Of a DNA stretch of 64,000 nt, positions 55,289 to 64,000 are shown one piece after another (the first letter of the stretch is position 1; each line of letters begins with the position of its first letter). Below the pieces are notes generated by a model. That model saw nothing but the letters and a program-made list of their open reading frames with translations. It was not told the origin of the DNA and made no database searches. The stretch comes from Mycolicibacter hiberniae (GTDB lineage: Bacteria > Actinomycetota > Actinomycetes > Mycobacteriales > Mycobacteriaceae), in NCBI RefSeq assembly GCF_010729485.1, contig NZ_AP022609.1:1984001-2048000 (forward strand), in the 5' to 3' direction. The position numbers and the translations under genes were made by a program.

Positions 55289-56710
55289 CTAAAGGGCGGC
55301 GAATTCCCGCAGACTGGCCGCCAGCGCCAAGGGGACCCGCGCACGGATCCGGGTGCCGCCCTCGCCGTGTTCGGCGTGCTGAACCCGGCCCTGTTCATGC
55401 ACCCTGGCTACCAAATCACCACGGCCATAAGGGATCACGACATCTACAGCGGTGTCGACGGGCGCCACCAGCTGCCCCATTCGCTGCCGCAACGCGTCGA
55501 TGCCGTCTCCGGTGTGTGCCGAAACGAACACCGCGTCGGGCAGGGCACGGCGCAGCTGGGCCAACGCCAAATCGCCCGCGGCGTCAATCTTGTTGACCAC
55601 CAGCAGCTCCGGGGCGCGCTGGTCGCTGCGGCCCGAATGACGTTCGGCGATGACTTCGGAGATCACCTGGCGCACCGCGCTGATCTGCGCCAATGGGGCT
55701 GCATCCGATCCGTCGACCACGTGGACGAGCAGGTCGGCGTCGGCGACTTCCTCGAGCGTGGAGCGGAACGCCTCCACCAGCTGGGTGGGCAGGTGGCGCA
55801 CAAAGCCGACTGTGTCGGTGAGCACAAAGGGGCGGTCATCGTCGAATTGGCCACGACGGCTGGTCGGTTCCAGTGTGGCGAACAACGCATCCTGAACCAG
55901 CACCCCGGCACCGGTCAATGCGTTGAGAAGGCTCGACTTACCGGCGTTGGTATAGCCGACGATCGCCACCGAGGGGACGTCACTGTGCCGGCGCCGGCTG
56001 CGCTGCGTGTCGCGTACCTGCTTCATGGCCCGGATCTCGCGGCGCAACTTCGACATCCGTTCCCGGATCCGCCGCCGGTCGGTCTCGATCTTGGTCTCAC
56101 CGGGGCCACGCAGGCCCACTCCGCCGCCGCTGCCGCCGGCCCGTCCGCCGGCCTGCCGTGACATCGACTCGCCCCAGCCGCGCAGCCGCGGCAGCATGTA
56201 TTGCATCTGCGCCAGCGCCACCTGCGCCTTGCCCTCGGCACTGGTGGCGTGCTGAGCGAAGATGTCGAGGATCAACGCGGTGCGGTCGATCACCTTGACC
56301 TTGACCGCTTTTTCCAGCGCGGTCAGTTGCGCCGGCGACAGTTCACCGTCGCAGATCACCGTGTCGGCCCCGGTGGCCAGCACCAGCTCCCGCAGTTCAT
56401 GGGCCTTGCCCGAGCCGATGTAGGTGGCCGGATCAGGCCGTTCCCGGCGCTGGATCAGGCCCTCGAGCACCTCAGAACCGGCGGTCTCGGCCAGGGCGGC
56501 CAGTTCCACCATGCTGGCGTCGGCCTCGGCTGCGGTGCCCTCGGTCCACACTCCCACGAGCACCACCCGCTCCAGGCGCAGCTGGCGGTATTCGACCTCG
56601 GAGATGTCGGCGAGTTCGGTGGACAGCCCGGCGACCCGGCGCAATGCAGCGCGGTCGTCGAGGTTGAGCTCACCGGTGCTGGGCTGCGTCCTCGCGTCGG
56701 GATAGGTCAC
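55289..56710 (-). CDS. hflX: ribosome-associated GTPase HflX
   Basis: 473 residues. N-terminal HflX domain ([20 protein letters not shown]), a coiled linker ([39 protein letters not shown]) and a GTPase: G1 [10 protein letters not shown]3 DTVGFV, G4 NKID. It splits stalled ribosomes in stress. The GTG at 56710 overlaps the dapF stop (GTGA). Confidence 0.94.
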   Translation of the reverse strand: MTYPDARTQPSTGELNLDDRAALRRVAGLSTELADISEVEYRQLRLERVVLVGVWTEGTAAEADASMVELAALAETAGSEVLEGLIQRRERPDPATYIGSGKAHELRELVLATGADTVICDGELSPAQLTALEKAVKVKVIDRTALILDIFAQHATSAEGKAQVALAQMQYMLPRLRGWGESMSRQAGGRAGGSGGGVGLRGPGETKIETDRRRIRERMSKLRREIRAMKQVRDTQRSRRRHSDVPSVAIVGYTNAGKSSLLNALTGAGVLVQDALFATLEPTSRRGQFDDDRPFVLTDTVGFVRHLPTQLVEAFRSTLEEVADADLLVHVVDGSDAAPLAQISAVRQVISEVIAERHSGRSDQRAPELLVVNKIDAAGDLALAQLRRALPDAVFVSAHTGDGIDALRQRMGQLVAPVDTAVDVVIPYGRGDLVARVHEQGRVQHAEHGEGGTRIRARVPLALAASLREFAAL

Positions 56711-57585
56711 TGGGCCGCCCACCACCGGGGCGCGATCTCGCCCCGGGCCACCAGTTCCGACGGCCCACGCAGGTAGCTGCCGGCCTCGGTGACGGTGACG
56801 CTGACCCGCCCGCCCGGGATCTCAACGCACAGCGTGCCCGTCGACGAGCCGGTATAGGCCAGGGCCGCCACCGCGGCAGCCACCGTGCCGGTGCCGCACG
56901 AGCGGGTCTCACCGACGCCGCGCTCATGCACCCGCATCCGTACCGCTCCGTCGCGCGGCGCGGTCACGATCTCCACATTCACCCCGTTCGGGAACGCCGT
57001 GGTGTCGAACGACACCGGGGCTGCCACGTCGAGGGCAGCCAGCGTTGCCGCGGACAGCTCCGGATCCACGCAGGCCAGATGCGGGTTTCCCATATCGACG
57101 CCCAGGCCGGCGAACAGCTTGCCGCCGACCACCGCCTCGAATGCCGGGCCGGTGCTTCCGAGCAGGTTCGGCTTGCCCATGTCCACGGTGACGTCGGCGT
57201 GCACGTCGTCGGCGTGGTGGACGACCACCGGCCGCGGCCCCGCCAGGGAGGCGACCACGAACTCATCGCGGGTTTCCAGGCCGGCAGCCCGCAGATAGTG
57301 CGCGAAGACCCGGACTCCGTTGCCGCACATCTCGGCAACCGAACCGTCGGCGTTGCGGTAGTCCATGAACCAGTCCGCGGGCGCCACCGCTTCGGGAAGG
57401 CGGTCGAGCACACCTGCCTGCAGCGCTGCACCTGCGGTGGTGACCCGCAGCAGGCCGTCGGCCCCCAGGCCGCGACGGCGGTCGCACAGGGCGGCCACCG
57501 CGGCGGGGGTCAACTGCACCGCCGCCTCCAGGTCCGGCAGCAACACGAAGTCGTTCTGGGTGCCGTGCCCCTTGGCGAAAAGCAT
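56707..57585 (-). CDS. dapF: diaminopimelate epimerase
   Basis: 292 residues. Two catalytic cysteines, C87 in EMCGNGVR and C230 in RSCGTGT. It converts LL- to meso-diaminopimelate for peptidoglycan and lysine. The ATG at 57585 gives [13 protein letters not shown], the family start. Lies 4 bp after miaA and overlaps hflX. Confidence 0.96.
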   Translation of the reverse strand: MLFAKGHGTQNDFVLLPDLEAAVQLTPAAVAALCDRRRGLGADGLLRVTTAGAALQAGVLDRLPEAVAPADWFMDYRNADGSVAEMCGNGVRVFAHYLRAAGLETRDEFVVASLAGPRPVVVHHADDVHADVTVDMGKPNLLGSTGPAFEAVVGGKLFAGLGVDMGNPHLACVDPELSAATLAALDVAAPVSFDTTAFPNGVNVEIVTAPRDGAVRMRVHERGVGETRSCGTGTVAAAVAALAYTGSSTGTLCVEIPGGRVSVTVTEAGSYLRGPSELVARGEIAPRWWAAQ

Positions 57586-57589
57586 GTGC

Positions 57590-58495
57590 TCAGGATACGT
57601 GCCGCACCGCGCGCAACGCCGCGTCGAGCAGGCCGCCGGCGGCGGCGTCGAGCCACTGGATGCGGTGATCGCGCCGAAACCAGGATCGCTGCCGGCGCAC
57701 ATAGCGGCGGGTGCCGATGAACGTCGGTTCGGCGGCGCCGGTGCCGTCGCCGCCGGCCTGAAGGTCGGCGATCACCTGGGCGTATCCCAGGGCCCTGGCG
57801 GCTGTGACTCCCTCGCGCAGCCCCGCCTCCAGTAGGCCCTGGACTTCGGCCACCAGGCCGTGGGCGAACATCGAGTCGGTCCGGGTGGCCAACCGTTCAT
57901 CGAGAACAGTTGTGTCGCAATCCAAGCCGAGTATCACGGCATTCCAGCGCGGAGTCCCGATGGCGGGCGCCGAAGCGGCGAAGGGCTGGCCGGTCAGCTC
58001 CACGACTTCCAGTGCCCGCACGATCCTCCTGCCGTCGGTCGCCAGGATCGATGCGGCGGCGACCGGATCGACGCCGGCCAGTTCGGCGTGCAGGGCGGCG
58101 ACCCCGACTTCTGCCAACCGCGCCTCGTAGCGGGCACGTACCACCGGATCGGTGGCCGGGAAACACCAGTCGTCGAGCAGGGCCTGCAGATAGAGCATCG
58201 ACCCACCGACGATGATCGGGACCGCGCCGCGGGCCATGATTGCCGCCACGTCGGCCGTGGCGGCCTGCTGGTAGCGGGCCACCGTCGCGGTCTGGGTGAC
58301 GTCGAGCACGTCGAGTTGGTGGTGCGCGATGCCGCCGCGCTCGTGCGGCAACAGCTTGGCGGTGCCGATGTCCATGCCCCGGTAGAGCTGCATGGCGTCG
58401 GCGTTGACGATCTCACCGCCCAGCCGCGCCGCCAGCTCCAATGCCAGTTGTGATTTTCCGGTGCCGGTGGGTCCGACGATGACGATCGGCCTCAC
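57590..58495 (-). CDS. miaA: tRNA dimethylallyltransferase MiaA
   Basis: 301 residues. P-loop GPTGTGKS at residues 7-14, then [32 protein letters not shown] and [10 protein letters not shown] at the C-terminus. It puts the dimethylallyl group on A37 of tRNAs reading UNN codons. The GTG at 58495 overlaps the TGA of the upstream gene (GTGA), fixing the start. Confidence 0.95.
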   Translation of the reverse strand: MRPIVIVGPTGTGKSQLALELAARLGGEIVNADAMQLYRGMDIGTAKLLPHERGGIAHHQLDVLDVTQTATVARYQQAATADVAAIMARGAVPIIVGGSMLYLQALLDDWCFPATDPVVRARYEARLAEVGVAALHAELAGVDPVAAASILATDGRRIVRALEVVELTGQPFAASAPAIGTPRWNAVILGLDCDTTVLDERLATRTDSMFAHGLVAEVQGLLEAGLREGVTAARALGYAQVIADLQAGGDGTGAAEPTFIGTRRYVRRQRSWFRRDHRIQWLDAAAGGLLDAALRAVRHVS

Positions 58496-59160
58496 GGCTG
58501 CCAGACCCCCACGAAGTAGCCGACCCCGTACGGGGCGTCGCAGTAGAGCTGCTTGACAGCGCGCGGCGCCGCCCCGGCCAGCCCGGCCAGTGCGGCGAAC
58601 CCCGCCCGGCCGACGATCTGCGCGGGAAGCCCGGCCAGTGCGGCGACGTCGCCGCCGATCAGCGCCTCTTCCAGAGCGCGCTGATCTTCCCGGTGTTCGG
58701 GGTGGTAGCCGCCGGGTGCGGCCGGCGTCAGCGTGGCGGCGCCGTCGGCGAGCACCAGCACGCCCGTCGGCTCGGCCAGCTGGTCCAGCTCGGCGCGCAG
58801 TCGCGCCCCGGCGGTCCACGCCGCACCGGGATCGGCGCTGGAATACACCACCACCTCCGCGTCCGGGCAGACCTGTCCGCGCACCCAGCCGGCCAGCAAC
58901 GCGCACAACGGGAGATCGGCCGCCTGCCGGGCGTTCGGCGACAACCGGACCGTTACATCGGCGCCGAATCCCCCGAAACTGCCTGCGCTGTCTGGACCGA
59001 AGACCCCGTCCGGTCCGGCGCCCAGAGCAACCCAACGGTGCGGCAGCAGCGCCGCGGCGCCCAGCACCGCATTCCGCAACTCGGCGGCTTCGGCGGCGGC
59101 GCCGGCCAGTTCGGGCACCAGCACCGGCGCCGACGGCATGATCGCTATCGGTCCCAGCAC
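58492..59160 (-). CDS. LigB/MEMO-like conserved protein (Rv2728c position)
   Basis: 222 residues, beginning at a GTG (59160; [20 protein letters not shown]). The opening and the [20 protein letters not shown] and [18 protein letters not shown] segments resemble class III extradiol dioxygenase (LigB) or MEMO-like proteins, without the full metal-ligand set. Function unknown. Co-transcribed with miaA by 4-bp overlap. Confidence 0.72.
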   Translation of the reverse strand: MLGPIAIMPSAPVLVPELAGAAAEAAELRNAVLGAAALLPHRWVALGAGPDGVFGPDSAGSFGGFGADVTVRLSPNARQAADLPLCALLAGWVRGQVCPDAEVVVYSSADPGAAWTAGARLRAELDQLAEPTGVLVLADGAATLTPAAPGGYHPEHREDQRALEEALIGGDVAALAGLPAQIVGRAGFAALAGLAGAAPRAVKQLYCDAPYGVGYFVGVWQP

Positions 59161-59170
59161 GGCACCCAAG

Positions 59171-60088
59171 TTAGCTGTTCGACGGCGCGGCCATCGGCAC
59201 GGCCAGGTCTGCTCCCGCGTCGGCGACGATGGTGGCCGCCTCACCGCGGGCCAGAGCCGCGGTGGCGACCACCACCAGGATCACGCCGATGACCACCGCG
59301 ACGTCCTCTGCGCCACCGGCCTGGATGGTCTCGTTGAGCAGCAGCACGCCCAGGGCGGTGGCCACCAGCGGTTTGGCCACGATCATCGTCGGCATGGATG
59401 CCGTCAGCGCGCCGGCCCGAAACGCCGACTGCTGGAAGATCATCCCGGCCAGCGTCGCCGCGAACCAGGGCACCAGCGCCGGGGCGCGCAGCACCGCGGC
59501 GAAACCGTCGGCCTTGAGCACTTCCACCAGCACCTTGGTCAGCAGGGCGAACACCGCCAGCGACGTCCCGGCCACCACCGCAAGCAACACCGCGGCGGCG
59601 GGCCGGCCCCGGAACATCCGGGCGGCCAGCACGCAGCCGACCAACACCGTCGGCAGGACCACCGCCACGATGATCCAGGTGGCCGCCGGAGCGTGACGTT
59701 TGCCTTCGGTGGGATCGCCCACGATCACCACCACTGCCAGCGACGCGGCCAGCACAACGGCCCACATCCACTCGCGGTTGGTCACCCGACGGTGAGTGAG
59801 CCAGGCGTAGATCGGCAGCGCGAACAGCAGCGCTGTCACCTGCAGGCCGGTCACCAGCATCACCGAACCGACGGCCAATGCCACCGCTTGCAGTGCGTAG
59901 TTGGCCACCGCCGCGGCGCCCCCACCCCACCACCGCGGGTCACGCAGCGAGAGCCAGAACAGCTCCAGGTGGCCCACCTGCTGGTCGGTGACCTCCTGGG
60001 CGGAGCGCTGACGAATCACGTCGCCGATCGCGGACGCCATCGCAGCGCACAGCGCGATCAGCGCCGCTAGGACATTTCCTGTCGACAT
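59171..60088 (-). CDS. DMT-superfamily permease 1 (Rv2729c position)
   Basis: 305 residues with about ten helices in the drug/metabolite-transporter arrangement. IGDVIRQRSAQEVTDQQVGH at the N-terminus, FQQSAFRAGALTASMPTMIVAKPLVATALGVLLLNE near the C-terminus. A second, paralogous permease follows 96 bp upstream (60185-61063). Substrate unknown. Confidence 0.83.
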   Translation of the reverse strand: MSTGNVLAALIALCAAMASAIGDVIRQRSAQEVTDQQVGHLELFWLSLRDPRWWGGGAAAVANYALQAVALAVGSVMLVTGLQVTALLFALPIYAWLTHRRVTNREWMWAVVLAASLAVVVIVGDPTEGKRHAPAATWIIVAVVLPTVLVGCVLAARMFRGRPAAAVLLAVVAGTSLAVFALLTKVLVEVLKADGFAAVLRAPALVPWFAATLAGMIFQQSAFRAGALTASMPTMIVAKPLVATALGVLLLNETIQAGGAEDVAVVIGVILVVVATAALARGEAATIVADAGADLAVPMAAPSNS

Positions 60089-60184
60089 GGCCCCCTCCTC
60101 AAACGGGAAACGATACCCGCTGTCGGCGGTGCCGGCCCGGGAGCAAGGCCCGTGGCGGGCACCCCGCCCGCGCGCAATCCCCCG

Positions 60185-61063
60185 CTACGCGGCGACCGCC
60201 GGGGCCTCAGCAGTGGCCGCCTGATCCCGCGAAAGCGCCGCCACCGCGGCGACCAGGGTGCCCACCGCCAGCACCAGGACGAAGACGGCGTCACGGCCCG
60301 GATTGAGCACCTCGCCGAGCAGGACCACACCCAGCGTCGCGGCCACCAGGGGCTCGAGCACCGTGATCGTCGGCAGCGAGGCCGTCAGTGCCCCGGCACG
60401 AAACGCCGACTGCTGGTAAACCATGCCCACCAGGGCCAGTGCTGCCCAGGCATAGAGCTCCGGAGCGGTCAGCAGCGCGCGTGGACCATGGCCGATCAGA
60501 TCGACCACCCCCTTGGTCAGCACCGCGAAAATTCCCCAGGCGATGGCTGACACCGCAGCCAGCAGCACAGCCGCCGCAGTCTGCCCGGCATAAATTCGCG
60601 CACCGATCACGCACAGCAGCATCGCCGGCGCCAGCACGCCGATCACCCACACCCAGCCGTCCAGCGAGGCCCGCGGCGCTCCGGCGGTGGGATTGCCGAC
60701 GGTGATGACTACCGCCAAGGCCGCGACCAGCAGCCCCGCCCACAGCCAGACCGACGGGGCCAACCGCCGGCCGGCCTGGCGCGCCCCCAGCGGCAGCGCG
60801 AACAACAGGGACGTGACCAGCAGTGACTCCACCAGCAGCACCGATCCGAGGCCGAGCGCGACCGCCTGCAGAGCCAGCCCCACCAGCCCCGACACGCTGC
60901 CGACCCACCAGCGCCGGTCGGTCAGCAAGCGGGCGAACAGTGCGGCGGATCCCACAGCCTGGTCGCCGACACGACGGGCGCTGCGCTGCTGGATCACGTC
61001 GCTGATCGCGCCGAACAACGCCGCGCCGAGAGCGAAGAGCACGGCTACCGTTTCTTTCGCCAT
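60185..61063 (-). CDS. DMT-superfamily permease 2 (paralogue of 59171-60088)
   Basis: 292 residues. The same landmarks occur in the same order: ISDVIQQRSARRVGDQAVGS and YQQSAFRAGALTASLPTITVLEPLVAATLGVVLLGE. It is a tandem duplicate, diverged to about half identity by eye. The ATG at 61063 (MAKETVAVLF) is clear. Substrate unknown. Confidence 0.83.
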   Translation of the reverse strand: MAKETVAVLFALGAALFGAISDVIQQRSARRVGDQAVGSAALFARLLTDRRWWVGSVSGLVGLALQAVALGLGSVLLVESLLVTSLLFALPLGARQAGRRLAPSVWLWAGLLVAALAVVITVGNPTAGAPRASLDGWVWVIGVLAPAMLLCVIGARIYAGQTAAAVLLAAVSAIAWGIFAVLTKGVVDLIGHGPRALLTAPELYAWAALALVGMVYQQSAFRAGALTASLPTITVLEPLVAATLGVVLLGEVLNPGRDAVFVLVLAVGTLVAAVAALSRDQAATAEAPAVAA

Positions 61064-61206
61064 CGTCGCCTCCTACCGGTCCGCAGGGAATATCGGTGAC
61101 GATCGGACAGGCTACAGCCCGGCCCACGCGGCGGCCCCAGCCTGACCTCTCCTGCGTCGAGCCTCGCTGAACCGCCGAGTTGTCGGCACAGTGTGGCGGG
61201 TAACTG

Positions 61207-61226
61207 CTTGAATACTCTTGAATACT
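61207..61226. repeat. tandem 10-bp direct repeat
   Basis: CTTGAATACT occurs twice back to back, in phase with the DNA helix, 64-83 bp upstream of the DUF349 gene. It sits in an AT-rich promoter-like segment and may bind a regulator; unknown. Confidence 0.55.
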
Positions 61227-61289
61227 TCCAGGCATATCGAAGGCGCCGCGGCGCGCGGCAGATGCGCGGGCTATCCCGCGAAGGGTTAG

Positions 61290-62627
61290 GTGACGACAGC
61301 GATGACCACTGACAGCGGTTCGCCCGCCCCCCGCCCGGGTCCGCGTCCGGGGCCGCGCCCCGGCCCGAAGCCGGGCGCCCGGCCGGCCCCGGCCGTCGTG
61401 GGGCCGCCTACCTGCGATCCACACCGATTCGGCCGGGTCGATGACGACGGCACGGTATGGCTGATCACGGCGGCCGGCGAGCGCCAGATCGGCTCATGGC
61501 AGGCCGGTGACCGCGAGGCGGCCTTCGCCCATTTCGGCCGCCGCTACGACGATCTGAGCACCGAGGTGACCCTGCTCGAGGAGCGGTTGTCCTCCGGCAG
61601 TGGCGACGCCCGCAAGATCAAGGCGTCCGCGGCAGCGTTGGCCGAGCAGTTGCCCACCGCCAGCATCCTCGGCGACGTGGAGGCCCTGGAGAAGCGGATC
61701 GCGGTGGTGCGCGAGCACGCCGACTCCCACGCCGCCGCAGCCCGTGCGCAGCGCGACGAGCAGCGCGCAGCGGCAACGGCACGCAAAGAAGCCCTGGCCG
61801 TCGAGGCCGAGGAGCTGGCGGCGACGTCGACACAGTGGAAGGCGGCCGGCGACCGGATGCGCGCCATTCTCGACGAATGGCGCACCATCACCGGATTGGA
61901 CCGCAAGGTCGACGACGCGCTGTGGAAGCGCTACGCCGCCGCACGCGACAGCTTCAACCGGCGGCGCGGGTCGCATTTCGCCGAGCTGGACCGCGGCCGG
62001 GTCGGCGCTCGGGAGGAGAAGGAACAGCTGTGTAAGCGGGCCGAGGAACTGGCCGCTTCCACCGACTGGGCGGCCACCAGCGCCACCTTCCGCCAGCTGC
62101 TGGCCACCTGGAAATCAGCGGGGCGGGCGTCGAAGGACGTCGATGAGGCGCTGTGGCAGCGCTTCAAGGCCGCCCAGGACACCTTCTTCGCCGCCCGCAA
62201 CGCCGCGAACGCCGAACGTGATGCCGAGCTGGAGGCGAATGCCGCGGCGAAAGAGGCCCTGCTGGCCGAGGCGGAGCGCATCGACCCGGCCAACCAGAAC
62301 GCCGCGCGCGCCGCGCTGCGCTCGATCGTCAACAAGTGGGATGCCCTCGGCAAGGTGCCCCGGGAGCGCTCCGCGGAGCTCGAGCGACGGCTGCGAGCGG
62401 TGGAGAAGAAGGTGCGGGATGCCGGCGCGGCCGCCGAGGCCGCCGTGGTGGACCCCGAGGCCGAAGCCCGGGCGGCTCAATTCCGCACCCGCGCCGAACA
62501 GTTCGAGCGGCAAGCACTCAAGGCCCAGGCCGCGGGCCGGGTCAAGGAGGCCGCCGAGGCCAGCGCCAACGCCGAGCAGTGGCGGCAATGGGCCCAGGCC
62601 GCCGAGCAGGCGCTCAACCGGCGCTGA
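61290..62627 (+). CDS. DUF349 coiled-coil protein (Rv2731 position)
   Basis: 445 residues from a GTG behind AAGGG, or 441 from the ATG at 61302. [14 protein letters not shown] proline-rich N-terminus (about 14-36) is followed by VDDDGTVWL and then a long Ala/Glu-rich coiled-coil part with repeated DUF349 units ([19 protein letters not shown] and [19 protein letters not shown]). Function unknown. Confidence 0.88.
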   Translation: MTTAMTTDSGSPAPRPGPRPGPRPGPKPGARPAPAVVGPPTCDPHRFGRVDDDGTVWLITAAGERQIGSWQAGDREAAFAHFGRRYDDLSTEVTLLEERLSSGSGDARKIKASAAALAEQLPTASILGDVEALEKRIAVVREHADSHAAAARAQRDEQRAAATARKEALAVEAEELAATSTQWKAAGDRMRAILDEWRTITGLDRKVDDALWKRYAAARDSFNRRRGSHFAELDRGRVGAREEKEQLCKRAEELAASTDWAATSATFRQLLATWKSAGRASKDVDEALWQRFKAAQDTFFAARNAANAERDAELEANAAAKEALLAEAERIDPANQNAARAALRSIVNKWDALGKVPRERSAELERRLRAVEKKVRDAGAAAEAAVVDPEAEARAAQFRTRAEQFERQALKAQAAGRVKEAAEASANAEQWRQWAQAAEQALNRR

Positions 62628-62707
62628 TCTACCAGCCGATGTTTGAGCATCGGCGAGCATGGGCTACCTCCAGACGAGACGGCAACAACCACTCACTGGA
62701 GGTGAGC

Positions 62708-63166
62708 ATGGCCAGCAACATCATCGCGGCCCTGGACGTCAAGCGGCCGATTCAGACGGTGTACAACCAATGGACCCAGTTCGAGTCGTTCCCGCAGTTC
62801 ATGGAGGGCGTCGAGCAGGTGCAACAACGCGACCCCACGCACCTGCACTGGAAGATCAAGGTGGGCCCAGTCTCGCGTGAGTTCGACGCGACCATCACCG
62901 AGCAACACCCCGAAGAGCGCATCGCCTGGCGATCCGACTCCGGCCCGGCCCACGGCGGTGTGGTCACCTTCCACAAGATCGATGACAACACCACGCGGGT
63001 GACCACCCAGATGGACATCGACCCCGACGGTGTCCTGGAGAACGTCGCCGACAAGCTGCACATCCTGGACCATCGGGTGCACGGCGATCTCAAGCGCTTC
63101 AAGGAATTCATCGAAAGCCAGGGCAGCGAGACCGGCGCGTGGCGCGGAGACGTACCGCGGCGATGA
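62708..63166 (+). CDS. SRPBCC (polyketide cyclase/START-like) protein
   Basis: 152 residues. Classic small SRPBCC domain: VKRPIQTVYNQWTQFESFPQFM, WKIKVGPVSREFDATITEQHPEERIAW, and TTQMDIDPDGVLENVADKLH, with a long C-terminal helix forming the ligand pocket. GGAGGTGAGC precedes the ATG. It overlaps the next gene by 4 bp (ATGA). Ligand unknown. Confidence 0.88.
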   Translation: MASNIIAALDVKRPIQTVYNQWTQFESFPQFMEGVEQVQQRDPTHLHWKIKVGPVSREFDATITEQHPEERIAWRSDSGPAHGGVVTFHKIDDNTTRVTTQMDIDPDGVLENVADKLHILDHRVHGDLKRFKEFIESQGSETGAWRGDVPRR

Positions 63167-63879
63167 TCGCCGGGGAGCTGTTTCGCCGGGGGGCAGCGCT
63201 GCGGCAAAGGCGGTTTTTTCACCCCGACGGTGTGCTGGCGACCGGCGTTCTCGAACGGCATGCACCCACCGGTGTGGGCCTGCCGGTGCCATCGGCCACG
63301 GTGGTGGCACGCATCTCCAAGGCCGCCGGCACACCGGGCGCGCTACCCGACGCCGTCGGACTGGCCCTGCGGATTCCCGCCTCAGCGCCCGACCACCGCT
63401 GCTGGGACATCCTGCTGGCCTCGGCGAGTTCGGGGATCGTGGGCCGCGCGCTGGGGATACGGCCCGCACTGCGGTGGTCGGGTCTGACGATGACCTCGCT
63501 GCAGCCGCTGAGCTACCGCGAGCAGACGTGGTGGTTGCGGGCTCGGCTGAACACACCGATCGACGGCCGGGGATTGTCGCTTCGCAATGTCCGCCAGCAA
63601 CTCGACGGCGGCCAGATCCGCTTCGAACTCGAGCAGGCCCGCGGGACGGCCGGATTCCATCCACTCGCCCACCTGGTGCTCACCGGCCTCGAGGGGACCG
63701 GCGATGCGGGGCATGACGTGTCGTTCGACCCGACCGTCAACACTGCTCCGGGGGTGGAACTGCGTCCCCGCTGGCTCACCCGGTTGCGCGCCGACGCCTA
63801 TCGCGCCAGCCGGGAAGGCCGGGCCGCAACGTCCCCTACTCCCCCGCCGCCGGCGGTGGCTGGTCCTCGGGACCGTTGA
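63163..63879 (+). CDS. catalase-like (small-subunit/haem-fold) or uncharacterised protein
   Basis: 238 residues. FFHPDGVLATGVLERHAP and ALPDAVGLALRIPAS resemble the first strands of a diverged catalase-superfamily core, but no clear haem Tyr region could be identified; identification is weak. The ATGA overlap with the SRPBCC gene indicates coupled translation. A proline-rich tail runs into the convergent right-edge gene. Confidence 0.55.
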   Translation: MIAGELFRRGAALRQRRFFHPDGVLATGVLERHAPTGVGLPVPSATVVARISKAAGTPGALPDAVGLALRIPASAPDHRCWDILLASASSGIVGRALGIRPALRWSGLTMTSLQPLSYREQTWWLRARLNTPIDGRGLSLRNVRQQLDGGQIRFELEQARGTAGFHPLAHLVLTGLEGTGDAGHDVSFDPTVNTAPGVELRPRWLTRLRADAYRASREGRAATSPTPPPPAVAGPRDR

Positions 63880-64000
63880 GGCCGTCCAGCAGGTTCTTGG
63901 AGTGCAGTTCGGCGGTGCTGCGCCGGCGCTCGGCCTCTGCGGCGAGCTGCAGCGCGGTGCGGGTCCACACCACGCGCGCCCAGTGAAACGTCAGCACGAA
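63836..64000 (-). CDS. 3' end of an Rv2732c-position gene, probable membrane protein
   Basis: Fifty-four C-terminal codons, cut by the window edge. FHWARVVWTRTAL looks like the end of a membrane helix, then AAEAERRRSTAELHSK and a Pro/Glu-rich tail. By position and character this fits the conserved mycobacterial transmembrane protein between Rv2731 and miaB. It overlaps the end of the preceding gene by 44 bp on the opposite strand. Confidence 0.7.
   Translation of the reverse strand, partial: FVLTFHWARVVWTRTALQLAAEAERRRSTAELHSKNLLDGLNGPEDQPPPAAGE

Overview
The window is chromosomal DNA of a mycobacterium (Mycobacteriaceae, GC-rich, many GTG starts and 4-bp ATGA/GTGA gene overlaps). The strongest evidence is gene order. 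From about 11 kb to the right edge the genes follow the M. tuberculosis H37Rv order clpC2 (Rv2667) to Rv2732c, as I remember it, and many proteins are recognisably the mycobacterial versions (AftC, HemQ, IdeR with every metal ligand, SigA/SigB, Cei). The species cannot be named from the sequence alone.

Left part (1-10.0 kb) is accessory: a thioesterase, a DUF1990 protein, a tightly packed minus-strand operon (ferredoxin, Cys-rich HTH regulator, four-helix membrane protein, cupin, nitronate monooxygenase), an enoyl-CoA hydratase and acyl-CoA synthetase converging tail to tail, a DedA protein, a two-repeat ABM-like protein and a carotenoid oxygenase. A tRNA cluster follows (Val-CAC on minus; Gly-GCC, Cys-GCA, Val-GAC on plus).

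10.9-25.4 kb: a ClpC2-like protein behind a leaderless promoter whose -35 and -10 lie inside two matching palindromes, a secreted protein, a ZapE-type ATPase, a RibD-like reductase, a lipoprotein hydrolase without its serine, AftC, MsrB, the haem genes hemE-hemY-hemQ, RNase D, a PACE-type efflux protein and dxs. 25.4-37.5 kb: CBS protein, ion permease, RNA methyltransferase, a KimA-like potassium transporter divergent from the TrkA-type pair ceoB/ceoC, then dut, cei, ppgK and several mycobacterial DUF proteins, with a perfect CRP-type site in front of cei.

37.6-50 kb is the regulatory core: sigA, sigB (with a SigE/SigH-type promoter), ideR, nrdR and lexA (with LexA boxes shared with a LysM protein), together with redox and envelope genes. 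50-64 kb: an LGFP-repeat envelope protein, fadE20 with a TetR-like palindrome, a DEAD-box helicase, the hflX-dapF-miaA-Rv2728c-like chain, two tandem DMT permeases, a DUF349 coiled-coil protein, an SRPBCC/catalase-like pair and the 3' end of an Rv2732c-position gene.

Compared with H37Rv (from memory), Rv2669, Rv2675c, echA15, the Rv2686c-2688c ABC transporter, suhB, Rv2704-2706c, sthA, Rv2715/2716 and Rv2722/2723 are not at these positions. The added genes are the PACE protein, an O-methyltransferase with two small genes beside sigA, the helicase, a second DMT permease and the SRPBCC pair. No insertion sequence, prophage, CRISPR array or rRNA was seen.
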